DNA of 64,000 nucleotides from Hyphomicrobiales bacterium (GCA_003577315.1 QEVK01000004.1:53446-117445); one strand, 5' to 3'. Positions 16,451 through 25,754 are shown, counted from the stretch's first letter. Translations and numbers: made by a program. Notes: generated from the sequence alone by a model not told the origin.

Positions 16451-17722
16451 ATGAACTACTTCGCGAAACTGGGACTGGGACTTGCCGGCCTGATGGCCGC
16501 AACGGCGCTGGCGGCTCCGGCCGTGGCGCAGACGCAGCTCACGATGTACTACCCGATCGCCGTCGGCGGGCCGCTGACCGAGGTGGTCGACCGCATCGTC
16601 GCCGATTTCGAGGCCGAGAACCCCGACATCAAGGTCAACGCCATCTATTCGGGCAATTACGACGACACGCGCGTGCGCGCGCTCTCGGCGCTCAATTCGG
16701 GCGAGCCGGCGCAGCTTGCGGTGCTCTTCTCCATCGACGCCTACGACCTGATCGAGCAGGACATCATCGCGCCCTTCGACGAGATCGTGACCGACGACGA
16801 GGGCCGCGCCTGGCTCGACAGCTTCTACCCGGCGCTGATGGCCAACAGCGAGATCGAGGGCCACATCTGGGGCATCCCGTTCCAGCGCTCGACCATCGTC
16901 GCCTACTACAACAAGGACAAGTTCCGCGCCGCCGGCCTCGACCCGGAGAACCCGCCCTCGACCTGGGACGAGATGGTGGAGGCGGGCAAGGCGCTGACCA
17001 GGGACGGCACCTACGGGCTGATGATCCCCTCGACGGGCTATCCCTACTGGATGTTCCAGGCGCTGGCGATCCAGAACGGCAAGGAGCTGATGTCGAAGGA
17101 CGGGCTCCACACCTATTTCGACGACCCGGCCGTGATCGAGGCCCTCGAATTCTGGCGCTCGCTGTCGGTCGAGCACGGCATCATGCCCACCGGCACCGTC
17201 GAGTGGGGCACGCTGCGCCAGGCCTTCCTCGAAGGCCAGACGGCGATGATGTGGCACACCACCGGCAACCTGACCGCGGTCAAGGAGGCGGCCGGCTTCG
17301 ATTTCGGCGTGTCGGTGCTGCCGGGCAACGTGCGCCCCGGCTCACCCACCGGCGGCGGCAACTTCTACCTGTTCAAGGACACGACCGAGGAGGAGCGCGC
17401 CGCCGCCCTCAAGCTGATCCGGTTCATGACCGCCCCCGAGCAGGCCGCGGCCTGGTCGATCGCCACCGGCTACATGGGCGTGTCGCCGGCCTCCTACGAG
17501 ACCGAGGCGCTGAAGGCCTATACCGAGGCGTTCCCGCCGGCGCTGGTGGCGCGCAACCAGCTCGACAACGCCATCGCCGAGTTCTCGACCTTCGAGACCT
17601 CGCGCGTGCGCGACGGGCTGAACAACGCCATCCAGGCGGTGCTGACCGGAACCAAGGACGCGCCGGCGGCGCTGGGCGAGGCGCAGGCGGCGGCCGAGCG
17701 GCTGCTCGCCCCCTATCGCTGA
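16451..17722 (+). CDS. ABC transporter periplasmic substrate-binding protein, UgpB-like
   Basis: 423 residues. A signal peptide (MNYFAKLGLGLAGLMAATALAAPAVAQ split around residue 26, cleavage AVA-Q) leads into a cluster B (MalE/UgpB) binding fold: TQLTMYYPIAVGGPLTEVVDRI, FEAENPDIKVNAIYSGNYDD and, near the C-terminus, FMTAPEQAAAWSIATGYMGVS. UgpB proteins bind glycerol-3-phosphate or glycerophosphodiesters. YYPIAVGGPL is the typical UgpB opening, supporting a phosphorylated glycerol-type ligand, though sugars remain possible. GGGAGGT precedes the ATG. Flanked on both sides by intercistronic hairpins. Confidence 0.9.
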   Translation: MNYFAKLGLGLAGLMAATALAAPAVAQTQLTMYYPIAVGGPLTEVVDRIVADFEAENPDIKVNAIYSGNYDDTRVRALSALNSGEPAQLAVLFSIDAYDLIEQDIIAPFDEIVTDDEGRAWLDSFYPALMANSEIEGHIWGIPFQRSTIVAYYNKDKFRAAGLDPENPPSTWDEMVEAGKALTRDGTYGLMIPSTGYPYWMFQALAIQNGKELMSKDGLHTYFDDPAVIEALEFWRSLSVEHGIMPTGTVEWGTLRQAFLEGQTAMMWHTTGNLTAVKEAAGFDFGVSVLPGNVRPGSPTGGGNFYLFKDTTEEERAAALKLIRFMTAPEQAAAWSIATGYMGVSPASYETEALKAYTEAFPPALVARNQLDNAIAEFSTFETSRVRDGLNNAIQAVLTGTKDAPAALGEAQAAAERLLAPYR

Positions 17723-17737
17723 GCCCTACCCCGCATT

Positions 17738-17768
17738 CCGCGCGCCGGCCCGCCCGGCCGGCGCGCGG
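17738..17768 (+). terminator. strong intercistronic hairpin after the UgpB-like gene
   Basis: Perfect 13-bp G+C stem CCGCGCGCCGGCC/GGCCGGCGCGCGG with a CGCCC loop, 16 bp after the binding-protein stop. Its 3' arm touches the GGGAGGAGG ribosome-binding site of the permease gene (17767-17775). No U-tract. Such hairpins protect binding-protein mRNA and lower permease output; here it could also hide the permease Shine-Dalgarno sequence. Confidence 0.6.
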
Positions 17769-17777
17769 GAGGAGGAC

Positions 17778-18680
17778 GTGACGAGCATGGCCCGCAGCAT
17801 CGACATCGACCGGCGCCGAAAGGCGGTCTACGGCTGGCTCCTGCTGTTGCCGGCGGGCGTGCTTTTGTCGCTCTTCGCCTTCTACCCCACCGTCGCCACC
17901 TTCTGGTCGAGCCTGTTCTCCCGCGGCACGCGCCGGCGGCCGTCGGAGTTCGTCGGCGCCGAGAACTACGCGGCCCTGTTCAACGACCCGACCTTCTGGA
18001 CCGTCGTCCAGAACAACCTGCTCTACACCGCCGTCACCATCCCGCTCTCGATCGTCATCGCGCTCGTCATGGCGCTGTGGGCCAATTCCAGGATTCCGGC
18101 GCGCAGCTTCGTGCGCACCGCCTATTTCACGCCCACCGTGCTGCCGATGATCGCAGCGGCGAACCTGTGGCTCTTCTTCTACACGCCCGGGCTCGGCGTG
18201 CTCGACCAGATCGGGCGCGTGTTCGGCTTCGCCCCGGTCAACTGGCTGGGCCAGCCCGACACCGCGCTGTGGGCGATCATCATCGTCACCGTGTGGAAGG
18301 AGGCGGGCTTCTTCATGATCTTCTACCTGGCCGCGCTCCAGACCATACCGGAGGACCTGCGCGAGGCGGCCGACATCGAGGGCGCCAGCCGCTGGACCTA
18401 CACGCGCCGCATCGTCCTGCCGCTCCTGATGCCGACGACGCTGTTCGTCATGGTCAACGCGATGATCAACTCGGTCAAGCTGATCGACCACCTGTTCATC
18501 CTCACCAAGGGCGGGCCGAGCGACGCCTCGAAGCTGATCCTCTACTACATCTGGGAGATGGCCTTCGCCTTCTTCGACGCGCCGCGCGCCGCGGCCATGA
18601 CCATGCTGGTGCTCTTGGTGCTGTGCGTGGTGGCCGCCATCCAGTTCTTCCTCATCGACCGCAGGACGCACTACCAATGA
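17778..18680 (+). CDS. Ugp-like ABC transporter permease (UgpA type)
   Basis: 300 residues from GTG 17778, which is 5 nt from GGAGG; ATG at 17787 is an equally possible start. Six membrane helices are visible, beginning AVYGWLLLLPAGVLLSLFAFYP. The EAA coupling loop reads EDLREAADIEGASRWTYTRR, followed by IVLPLLMPTTLF. It forms the channel with the next permease. Homology is to MalF/UgpA family proteins. Confidence 0.92.
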   Translation: MTSMARSIDIDRRRKAVYGWLLLLPAGVLLSLFAFYPTVATFWSSLFSRGTRRRPSEFVGAENYAALFNDPTFWTVVQNNLLYTAVTIPLSIVIALVMALWANSRIPARSFVRTAYFTPTVLPMIAAANLWLFFYTPGLGVLDQIGRVFGFAPVNWLGQPDTALWAIIIVTVWKEAGFFMIFYLAALQTIPEDLREAADIEGASRWTYTRRIVLPLLMPTTLFVMVNAMINSVKLIDHLFILTKGGPSDASKLILYYIWEMAFAFFDAPRAAAMTMLVLLVLCVVAAIQFFLIDRRTHYQ

Positions 18681-19486
18681 GCCGCCTCGCACGACACATC
18701 GAGGCATCGGGCGCGATCCTGCTGGCGCTGGTCTGGGTCTCGCCGCTGGTCTTCGCCTTCTGGGCGGCGTTCCACACCACATCCGACGCGGTGAACTTCA
18801 ACCTCACCGCGCCGTGGACGCTGGACAATTTCCGCACCGCCTGGGCCGGGGCGCCCTGGCTGCGCTACTTCCTCAACACCTTCCTGCTGGTCACGGTCGT
18901 GCTCGCCGGCCAGTTCGTGCTGACCACGCTCGCCGGCTTCGCCTTCGCGCAGCTCAGGTTTCCCGGGCGCGACGTCGTCTTCATCCTCGTGCTCATGCAG
19001 CTCTTCATCCTGCCCGAGGTGCTGATCGTCGAGAACTACGCGATGATCCTGCGGCTCGGCCTGTTCGACACCATCCTGGGCGTCGGCATTCCCTACATGG
19101 CCAGCGCCTTCGGCATCTTCCTGATGCGCCAGGCGTTCAAGTCGGTGCCCGTCGAGCTGCACGAGGCCGCCCGGATCGAGGGTTGCAGCCTGCTCGGCAT
19201 CCTGTGGCGGGTCTATGTGCCGCTGGCCCGGCCGACCTATCTCGCCTATGCGCTGGTCTCGGTGTCGACGCACTGGAACAACTTCCTGTGGCCGCTGATC
19301 GTCACCAACTCGACCGCGACCCGGCCGCTGACCGTCGGCCTGTCGATCTTCGGCGCGCCGGAGAGCGGCGTCGACATCAGCGTCATCTCGGCGGCGACGA
19401 TGATGACGATCGCGCCGCTGCTGGTCGCCTTCCTCCTGTTCCAGCGCCAGTTCGTGCAGGCCTTCCTGCGCGCGGGCATCAAGTAG
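18677..19486 (+). CDS. Ugp-like ABC transporter permease (UgpE type)
   Basis: 269 residues with six hydrophobic helices; the N-terminus ILLALVWVSPLVFAFWAAFHTT is typical of MalG/UgpE. The EAA loop is VELHEAARIEGCSLLGILWR followed by VYVPLARPTYLAYALVS. The start overlaps the upstream permease stop by 4 bp (ATGA), so the two partners should be made in equal amounts. Confidence 0.92.
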   Translation: MSRLARHIEASGAILLALVWVSPLVFAFWAAFHTTSDAVNFNLTAPWTLDNFRTAWAGAPWLRYFLNTFLLVTVVLAGQFVLTTLAGFAFAQLRFPGRDVVFILVLMQLFILPEVLIVENYAMILRLGLFDTILGVGIPYMASAFGIFLMRQAFKSVPVELHEAARIEGCSLLGILWRVYVPLARPTYLAYALVSVSTHWNNFLWPLIVTNSTATRPLTVGLSIFGAPESGVDISVISAATMMTIAPLLVAFLLFQRQFVQAFLRAGIK

Positions 19487-19505
19487 CGGAAAGGACCGCA
19501 CGGCG

Positions 19506-20315
19506 ATGGCGAGGATCCTGCACGTCACCGACACGCATCTGGTGGTGCCGCCGGCGCTGGTCTGCGGCCGGCTCGACACGGCGGCTTGCCTTGAAGCGTG
19601 CGTCGCGTCGATCGCCGCCGCCCTGCCGAGGATCGCGCCGGTCGACGCCATCCTGATCACCGGCGACCTGACGGACGACGGCACGCCGCAGAGCTACCGC
19701 CTCCTGCGCGAGACGCTGGCGCCGCTGCGGCTGCCGCTGCTCGCCATCCCCGGCAATCACGACCTGCGCGAGCCGATGCGGGCGGCCTTCGCCGACGCCG
19801 GGCTGTTTCCGACGCAAGGCCGGCTCAACTTCGTGCGCGACATCTGTGGGACGGGGGGCGACCTGAGGATCGTCGGCATCGACACGCTGGTCGAGGGCTC
19901 CGGCGGCGGCGTGGTCGACGCGGCGACGCTCGATTTCCTGGACGAGGCGCTGGCGACGACGCGGCCGGTGCTGCTTGCCATGCACCATCCGCCGTTTACC
20001 TCCGGCATCGTCTTCATGGATTCGATCGGCCTTGCCGGCGTCGAGGGGCTGCGCGACCGCCTCGAGCGGGCGGCCTGCCAGGTGCGCATCCTGTGCGGGC
20101 ACCTGCATGTCGCCGCGACGGGCTCGCTCGGGCGCGTGCCGGCCATCGTCGGGCCGTCGCCGTGCAGCGCCTTCGACGTCGACTTCCGCCCGGACGCGCC
20201 CGTCGGCTTCTTCACCGGCGGCGGCGGCTTCATGGTGCACGACTGGTCGGACGGCTTCCGCAGCCTGCTGGTCCCGCCCGCCATCGGGGCCGGGCCGTTC
20301 CCGTTCCGGGACTAG
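19506..20315 (+). CDS. metallophosphoesterase (GpdQ/CpdA-like phosphodiesterase)
   Basis: 269 residues with all binuclear-metal motifs of class III phosphodiesterases in order: VTDTHL (7-12), ITGDLTDDG (about 51-59), PGNHDL (about 83-88), HHPP (about 159-162) and GHLH (about 199-202). Relatives hydrolyse 3',5'-cAMP (CpdA) or glycerophosphodiesters (GpdQ). It is the last gene of the DeoR-Ugp-like operon, 19 bp after the permease. The context favours hydrolysis of an imported glycerophosphodiester to glycerol-3-phosphate, which would be the DeoR inducer; this is inference. No signal peptide, hence cytosolic. Confidence 0.88.
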   Translation: MARILHVTDTHLVVPPALVCGRLDTAACLEACVASIAAALPRIAPVDAILITGDLTDDGTPQSYRLLRETLAPLRLPLLAIPGNHDLREPMRAAFADAGLFPTQGRLNFVRDICGTGGDLRIVGIDTLVEGSGGGVVDAATLDFLDEALATTRPVLLAMHHPPFTSGIVFMDSIGLAGVEGLRDRLERAACQVRILCGHLHVAATGSLGRVPAIVGPSPCSAFDVDFRPDAPVGFFTGGGGFMVHDWSDGFRSLLVPPAIGAGPFPFRD

Positions 20316-20327
20316 CCTGCGGCCTCG

Positions 20328-21239
20328 TCAGCCGGTCGCGCCCGGCCGCGCCGGGAGCATCACCGCGGCGGCGGCGGCCGTCATCAGCGCCAGGCCGAGG
20401 AAGTCGGCGAGCGTGGGCGTCTCGCCCAGCAGGAGCACCGAGCTGAACACGCCGATCGCCGGCACCATCAGGGTCGAGAGGCTGACCGTCCCCGCCGGCA
20501 GCCGCATCAGCAGCCGATACCAGATCAGATAGGCGAGCGCCTGCGAGAAGACGATGTGGTGGAACAGCGCGATCCATGTCTCGTACCGCAAGGCCCCCCA
20601 CGCGACGCCCCTTTCCAGGACCTGCGGCTCGAACACGGCCATGCCGGCAGCGGCGACGAGCGAGCCCGCCGCAAGCTGCCAGGCCGCGAGCGACATCGGC
20701 GGCGTCGAGACGGGAAACCGCTTCATCACGATGGTGCCCAGCGCCCAGCCCATGCCCGCCAGCAGCGCCAGGAACAGCCCGACCGAGAAGCTGCCTTCCC
20801 TGACGAGCGGCCAGCCCAGCGCCGTGAGGCCGGCGATGCCGAAGCCGAGGCCGAACCAGCGCCGGCGGTCGAGCCGCTCGCCGAGGAACAGCCACGCGAA
20901 GATCACCGTCCACACCGGCAGGGTGTAGGTCACGATCACCGCGCGCGAGGTCGGCGCGGCGAGCTGGGCGAAGGCCAGCAGCAGGTTGAAGGCGGTGACG
21001 GTGAAGAAACCGGCGACGAGGACCGGCGCGATCTCGGACCGGCGCAGGAGCAGGCGCTGGCCGCGCAGGCCGGCGACGCCGAACAGGAAGAGCGCCCCCG
21101 CCCCCAGCCCGAGCGTGCGCAAGGTCCATGGCGGCAGCTCGAACAGGGCGGTGCGCACCGCCGGCCAGTTCAGCCCCCAGAACAACGCCAGCGCCAGGAT
21201 CGCAAGTTGATCCAGCCCTCGCCGGGGCATTGCAGCCAT
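20328..21239 (-). CDS. EamA/DMT-family membrane transporter
   Basis: 303 residues with ten hydrophobic helices in two EamA repeats: ILALALFWGLNWPAVRTAL opens the first and LALLAGMGWALGTIVMKRF the second. Drug/metabolite transporters export amino acids or other small metabolites; the substrate is unknown. The ATG at 21239 is preceded by AAAGGA. It lies 59 bp downstream of an M20 hydrolase and on the same strand as the Liv importer, so it may be the distal gene of that cluster. Convergent with the phosphodiesterase gene. Confidence 0.88.
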   Translation of the reverse strand: MAAMPRRGLDQLAILALALFWGLNWPAVRTALFELPPWTLRTLGLGAGALFLFGVAGLRGQRLLLRRSEIAPVLVAGFFTVTAFNLLLAFAQLAAPTSRAVIVTYTLPVWTVIFAWLFLGERLDRRRWFGLGFGIAGLTALGWPLVREGSFSVGLFLALLAGMGWALGTIVMKRFPVSTPPMSLAAWQLAAGSLVAAAGMAVFEPQVLERGVAWGALRYETWIALFHHIVFSQALAYLIWYRLLMRLPAGTVSLSTLMVPAIGVFSSVLLLGETPTLADFLGLALMTAAAAAVMLPARPGATG

Positions 21240-21298
21240 GTCGTGTCCTTTCAGGGAGGAGGAGCGGGATGCGGGGGGCGCTGTTTCCGGGCTGCGTC

Positions 21299-22528
21299 TC
21301 AATCCGCGGCCTGCGCGGCCGCCAGCACCGCGCCGGCCAGCACCTGCGCCCCGGCGGCGCAGTCGGCGGGCGCGGTGTATTCGGCCTCGTTGTGGCTCAA
21401 ACCCCCGACGGAGGGAACGAAGACCATCGCCGAGGGCACGATGCGCGCCATGTTGCAGGCGTCGTGCCCGGCGCCGCTGACCATGCGACGGCAGGAGAAT
21501 CCGTTGTCGCGCGCCACCGCCTCGATCGTCTCGACAAGCGACGGATCGAACGGCACGGGCGGGGAATCCGCGGTCTTCTCGACCGTCAGGCCGACATCGA
21601 GCCGGCGGGCGGCGGCGGCGATGCCGTCGAGGACCCGCGCCTGCAAGGCGTCGAGCTCCGCCAGCTCCTCGTGCCGCAGGTCGAGCGTCAGCTCCACCCT
21701 CGACGCCACCGTGACCTGCGAGCCGTTGGGGCTTGCGATGCGGCCACAGGTGGCGCGGGCGCCGGCGGTCTCGCGGGCGGCGGCGTCGGCGATCAGCACC
21801 GCACGGGCGGCCGCCACCATCGCGTCGCGGCGCCCCTCCATCGGCGTCGGCCCGGCATGGGCGTCCTGCCCGGTGAAGGTCAAGAGCCAGCGGCGGAAGC
21901 CGATGCCGGCGCGCACCGCGCCGATGGTCTCGCCGGCCTGTTCGAGGATCGGCCCCTGCTCGATATGCAGCTCGAGATAGGCGTGGACGGGAAAGCCGAT
22001 CTCCATGTCGCCGGCGCCGTGCTCCATCGCCGCCAGCATGTCGCCGAGGCGAAGGCCGCGATGGTCGATCATCGCCAGCGCGCGTTCGAGCGGCAGCGCG
22101 CCGGTGAACACCTCCGAGCCCATCATCGGGCGGATGATGGCGCCCTCCTCGTTGGTCCAGTTGACCAGCACGACCGGATGGCGGGTGCGGATGCCGGCCT
22201 CGTTCATCGCCCGGATCGCCTCCAGCCCCGCAAGCACGCCGAGCACGCCGTCGAAGCGCCCGCCGGTGGGCTGGGTGTCGAGGTGGCTGCCGACCAGCAC
22301 CGGCGGCAGATCCTCCGTTCCCGGCCGCGTGACGAAGATGTTGCCGAAGCGGTCGGCGGCGACGGCGAGCCCCGCGGCGCGGCACCATTCCTTGAACAGC
22401 GCGCGCGCCGCGTCGTCTTCCGGTGAAAAGGCCAGCCGGTTGTTGCCGCCTGCGACGCCGGGGCCGATCCTCGCCATCTCCATGAGCGAGGCCCACAGCC
22501 GGTCGGCGTCGATATGCGGCTGCGTCAT
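21299..22528 (-). CDS. M20-family Zn-dependent amidase/hydantoinase (HyuC/AllC-like)
   Basis: 409 residues, typical for N-carbamoyl-L-amino-acid hydrolases, allantoate amidohydrolase and beta-ureidopropionase. Metal-site motifs: GSHLDTQPTGGRFDGVLGV (about 81-99), WTNEEG (about 125-130), ELHIEQGP (about 190-197) and SHNEAEY near the C-terminus. The dimerisation/lid domain includes GQDAHAGPTPM. The reaction is hydrolysis of an N-carbamoyl or similar amide bond; exact substrate unknown. It starts 1 bp after the stop of the next M20 gene and belongs to the same operon as the Liv permeases. Confidence 0.9.
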   Translation of the reverse strand: MTQPHIDADRLWASLMEMARIGPGVAGGNNRLAFSPEDDAARALFKEWCRAAGLAVAADRFGNIFVTRPGTEDLPPVLVGSHLDTQPTGGRFDGVLGVLAGLEAIRAMNEAGIRTRHPVVLVNWTNEEGAIIRPMMGSEVFTGALPLERALAMIDHRGLRLGDMLAAMEHGAGDMEIGFPVHAYLELHIEQGPILEQAGETIGAVRAGIGFRRWLLTFTGQDAHAGPTPMEGRRDAMVAAARAVLIADAAARETAGARATCGRIASPNGSQVTVASRVELTLDLRHEELAELDALQARVLDGIAAAARRLDVGLTVEKTADSPPVPFDPSLVETIEAVARDNGFSCRRMVSGAGHDACNMARIVPSAMVFVPSVGGLSHNEAEYTAPADCAAGAQVLAGAVLAAAQAAD

Positions 22529-22529
22529 G

Positions 22530-23822
22530 TCAGGCCGGCTCCAGCCCGCACCAGTCGGCGATGAACAGCGCGTAGGCGCGGGTCACGTTCAGCAGGCTGT
22601 CGAGCTCGACATATTCGTCGATGCCATGCGGCAGGCCGCAGGTGGCGCCGTAGACGATGGACGGCGTGTCCTGGTAGAGGCCGAAGAAGCGCGCGTCGGT
22701 CACGGCCGAGGAGATGGTCGCCGTCACCTTCTCGCCGAACACCTCTTCGTGGGCGCGGCCCATCGCCGCCTCGATCTCGGAGCCCGGCTGAAGCACGTAG
22801 CCTTCGGCCTGGAAGCCGTGGAACGTGATCTTCGGCGGGTGGGCGGCGAGATAGGGATCGGCGGCGCAGGCTTCCGCCACGCGGGCGCGGATCTCGTCGC
22901 GGATCGCGGCGAGGTCCTCGCCCTCGAGCACGCCGAGCCGCACCTCCATGCGCGCCTTCGCCGGCACCGACGACACCCAGTCGCCGCCCGACAGCTTGCC
23001 GAGATTGACCCGGATGGGGTGCGGATGGTCCTTGTAGATCGGGTGGCCCGCCTTGCGGGCGTTCCATTCCTCCTCCAGCCGCTTGATGTAGGGCCAGATG
23101 TGGATCGCCTTCTCCAGCGCGTTGGCGCCGACATTGTTGAAGGCGGCCGAGGCGTGCTGCGGGTCGCCCTCGATGTCGAGGCAAAGCCACATCAGGCCGA
23201 CCTCCGCGCGCATGATCGAGGCGCCGAACGGCTCGGGCACCAGCGCGCCATCGGCCTTGTAGCCGCGCTGGAGGCAGGCGAGCGTGCCGTTGCCGGTGCA
23301 TTCCTCCTCGACGACGCTCTGGATGTGGACGGTGGCGGCGGGCTGGAAGCCGGCGGCGCGGATGGCGTCGATGGCGAAGATGCCGGCGGCCAGACCCGAC
23401 TTCATGTCGCCGGCGCCGCGGCCGTACATGCGCCCGCCCTCGATGCGCGGCTCGAAGGGCGGGGTGGTCCAGCGCGCGGCGTCGCAGGGCGGGACGACGT
23501 CGATATGGCCGTTGACGATCAGCGAGCGGCCCTTCTCCGCCTTCGGGCGATGGGTGGCGACGACGTTGAAGGCCTGCGCGTAGTCGACGTCGACCACCGG
23601 CGAGAAGCCGGGCAGATCCCTGATGTCGTCGACCTCGATCCTCCAGTGGTCGACCTCGAAGCCGCGCTCGCGGAAGGCGCGGGCCATGAAGTCCTGCATC
23701 GCGGCTTCGTTGCCCCGGGTCGAATCGTGGCGCACCATGTCGGCGGTGAAGGCGAGCTGCGCCTCGAAGCCGGAGTCGACGGCGGCGAGGATGCGCTGGC
23801 GGGCGGTTTCGTCGAGCGCCAT
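22530..23822 (-). CDS. M20-family ArgE/DapE-type amidohydrolase
   Basis: 430 residues. Metal ligands are in NGHIDVVPP, YGRGAGDMKSG and SVVEEECTGNG, and the lid domain segment runs through KLSGGDWVSSVPAKARMEVR. ArgE/DapE/ACY1-related enzymes remove N-acyl groups from amino acids or peptides. The protein is clearly paralogous to the M20 protein encoded at the other end of the Liv gene set (shared GRGAGDMK, QSVVEEE-TGNG). It lies 2 bp downstream of LivM, so import and hydrolysis are probably coupled. The specific acyl donor is unknown. Confidence 0.9.
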   Translation of the reverse strand: MALDETARQRILAAVDSGFEAQLAFTADMVRHDSTRGNEAAMQDFMARAFRERGFEVDHWRIEVDDIRDLPGFSPVVDVDYAQAFNVVATHRPKAEKGRSLIVNGHIDVVPPCDAARWTTPPFEPRIEGGRMYGRGAGDMKSGLAAGIFAIDAIRAAGFQPAATVHIQSVVEEECTGNGTLACLQRGYKADGALVPEPFGASIMRAEVGLMWLCLDIEGDPQHASAAFNNVGANALEKAIHIWPYIKRLEEEWNARKAGHPIYKDHPHPIRVNLGKLSGGDWVSSVPAKARMEVRLGVLEGEDLAAIRDEIRARVAEACAADPYLAAHPPKITFHGFQAEGYVLQPGSEIEAAMGRAHEEVFGEKVTATISSAVTDARFFGLYQDTPSIVYGATCGLPHGIDEYVELDSLLNVTRAYALFIADWCGLEPA

Positions 23823-23824
23823 GG

Positions 23825-24808
23825 TCACTGCTCCTGCGGTCTGGGGAAGAAACGCTCGCGCAGCGTGACGAGCCCCTTGGGCAGGAACATCACGATCACG
23901 ACGATGAGGGCGCCGTAGCCGAGCAGGCGGTAGTTCTCGAGGTCGCGCATCGCCTCGATCATCAGCGTCAGGGCGAAGGCGCCGACCAGCGGGCCGCTGA
24001 CCGTGCCGAGCCCGCCGACGAGGACCATGGCGATGATCGAGATCATCAGGTCGACGCCGACCGCCGAGGCCGGGGTCAGGATCGACAGGTAGTGCGCGTA
24101 GAACGCGCCGGCGATGCCGACGATGAACGCCGACAGGCCGAACACCATCAGCTTCATCCGCGTCAGGTTGACGCCGAGGCTTTCGGCGGCGTCCTCGCCG
24201 TCGCGCATGGCCAGCATGGCGAGCCCGGTCTTGGAGCGCATCAGCCGCACGATGACGAGCAGCACCAGCACCGTCAGCGCCAGGGCGAGATAGTAGAACG
24301 ACACCTTGTCGGCCGGCGTGAAGGAGACCGGGCCGACCAGCGGCAGGGTGAAGCCCTCGAATTGCGGGATGCCCCACAGGCCCATCTCGCCGCGCGTCAG
24401 GCCCGACAGGTTGGCGACGCAGATGCGCACGATCTCGGCGAAGCCGAGCGTGACGATGGCGACGTGCGGCATCGAGCGGATGCGCAGGATCGGCGTGCCG
24501 ATCAGCAGGCCGGCGGCGGCGGCGATCAGCCCGCCGAGCCAGATGGTGAACCACGGGCTGAGCCCGAGATTGATGGCGATGAGGGCCGAGCCGTAGGCGC
24601 CGAGGCCGAAGAAGGCGTGATGGCCGAAGGTCTTGAGCCCGGCGAAGCCGGTGACGAGATTCCACGCCGAGGCGAAGATGCCGAAGATCATCGTCAGCAC
24701 CATCACGTGCATCACGTAGGGGTCGGCGGTCAGCGCCGGCAGGAGCAGCATCGCCAGAAGCACACCGGCCATGCCGAGCCGGGCCTGAAGGGTGAAGGGC
24801 TTGAACAT
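23825..24808 (-). CDS. livM: branched-chain amino acid-type ABC permease, LivM
   Basis: 327 residues, about nine hydrophobic helices. VTGFAGLKTFGHHAFFGLGAYGSALI (about 53-78, in two pieces) is the LivM signature region and VTLGFAEIVRICVANLSGLT (about 118-137) is also typical. Channel partner of LivH. The start ATG has GGGAG six bases upstream. The family also transports urea, amides and aromatic acids, so the name does not fix the substrate. Confidence 0.92.
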   Translation of the reverse strand: MFKPFTLQARLGMAGVLLAMLLLPALTADPYVMHVMVLTMIFGIFASAWNLVTGFAGLKTFGHHAFFGLGAYGSALIAINLGLSPWFTIWLGGLIAAAAGLLIGTPILRIRSMPHVAIVTLGFAEIVRICVANLSGLTRGEMGLWGIPQFEGFTLPLVGPVSFTPADKVSFYYLALALTVLVLLVIVRLMRSKTGLAMLAMRDGEDAAESLGVNLTRMKLMVFGLSAFIVGIAGAFYAHYLSILTPASAVGVDLMISIIAMVLVGGLGTVSGPLVGAFALTLMIEAMRDLENYRLLGYGALIVVIVMFLPKGLVTLRERFFPRPQEQ

Positions 24809-24869
24809 CAGCGGCTCCCTTTGCCGGAAGGGTCGGGGCGGAAGGTCGAGGAGCGGTCGCGGCGCATGG

Positions 24870-25739
24870 TCATTTCTTTCCGAACAGGCCCCACGGGCGC
24901 CACCAGATCACCGCGATCATCAGGGAGAAGGAGATCACGTCCCGCCACTCCGAGGAGGTGAGCTGGACGCCGACCGCCTCGACCACGCCCAAGAGCAGCC
25001 CGCCGACGATCGCGCCGGGGAAGGAGCCGAGCCCGCCGAGTATGACGACGACGAAGCCCTTGAGCAGGATCGGGATTCCGGCCCAGGGATTGATGGCGCT
25101 GATCGGCGCCAGCATCGCGGCCGCCAGCGCGCCGAGGGCCGCCGCCAGGCCGAAGCAGATCATGTAGACCCGGCGGACCGGGATGCCGACGACCTCCGCC
25201 GCGTCCTGGTCCTGCGAGGTGGCGCGGATCGACCAGCCGAGGCGGGTGTATTTCAGAAGCCACGTCATGGCCGCGATGGTGGCGAGCGCCACCACGAAGA
25301 TCATCACGCGCTGCCACGGCAGGCGGATGTCGCCCAGCACCATCACGCCGTCGACGTAGTAGGGAACCGAGTTGAAGCGCTCGCCGAAGATCAGCAGCGC
25401 CGCGTTCTGGAGCACGATCGACAGGCCGAGCGTGGCCGCGATGGTGGTGAAGGCCCAGTTCTCCCGCACGATCAGATATTCGATCGTCAGCTTCTGGATC
25501 GCCATGCCGAGGAGGAAGGCGAGCAGCACCGCCAGCGGGATCGCGACCCAGAACGGCAGGCCGAGCTGCACCGTCAGGTAGAAGGTGAAGTAGCCGCCCA
25601 GCATGTAGAACTCGCCATGGGCGAGGTTCAGCACCTTCATCGTGCCGTAGACGAGCGCGATGCCCGACCCGATCAGGGCGTACATCGAGCCGGCGATCAG
25701 GCCGTTCAGGATCTGCTCAAGGAAGATGGCAAGGTTCAT
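24870..25739 (-). CDS. livH: branched-chain amino acid-type ABC permease, LivH
   Basis: 289 residues with about eight helices. LEQILNGLIAGSMYALIGSGIALVYG (7-32, in two pieces) and MKVLNLAHGEFYMLGGY (33-49) are the LivH N-terminal signature. GIPILLKGFVVVILGGLGSFPGAIVGG near residue 220-246 is the conserved C-terminal channel segment. It follows LivF by 15 bp. Confidence 0.93.
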   Translation of the reverse strand: MNLAIFLEQILNGLIAGSMYALIGSGIALVYGTMKVLNLAHGEFYMLGGYFTFYLTVQLGLPFWVAIPLAVLLAFLLGMAIQKLTIEYLIVRENWAFTTIAATLGLSIVLQNAALLIFGERFNSVPYYVDGVMVLGDIRLPWQRVMIFVVALATIAAMTWLLKYTRLGWSIRATSQDQDAAEVVGIPVRRVYMICFGLAAALGALAAAMLAPISAINPWAGIPILLKGFVVVILGGLGSFPGAIVGGLLLGVVEAVGVQLTSSEWRDVISFSLMIAVIWWRPWGLFGKK

Positions 25740-25754
25740 CGGATGCGCCCCCTC

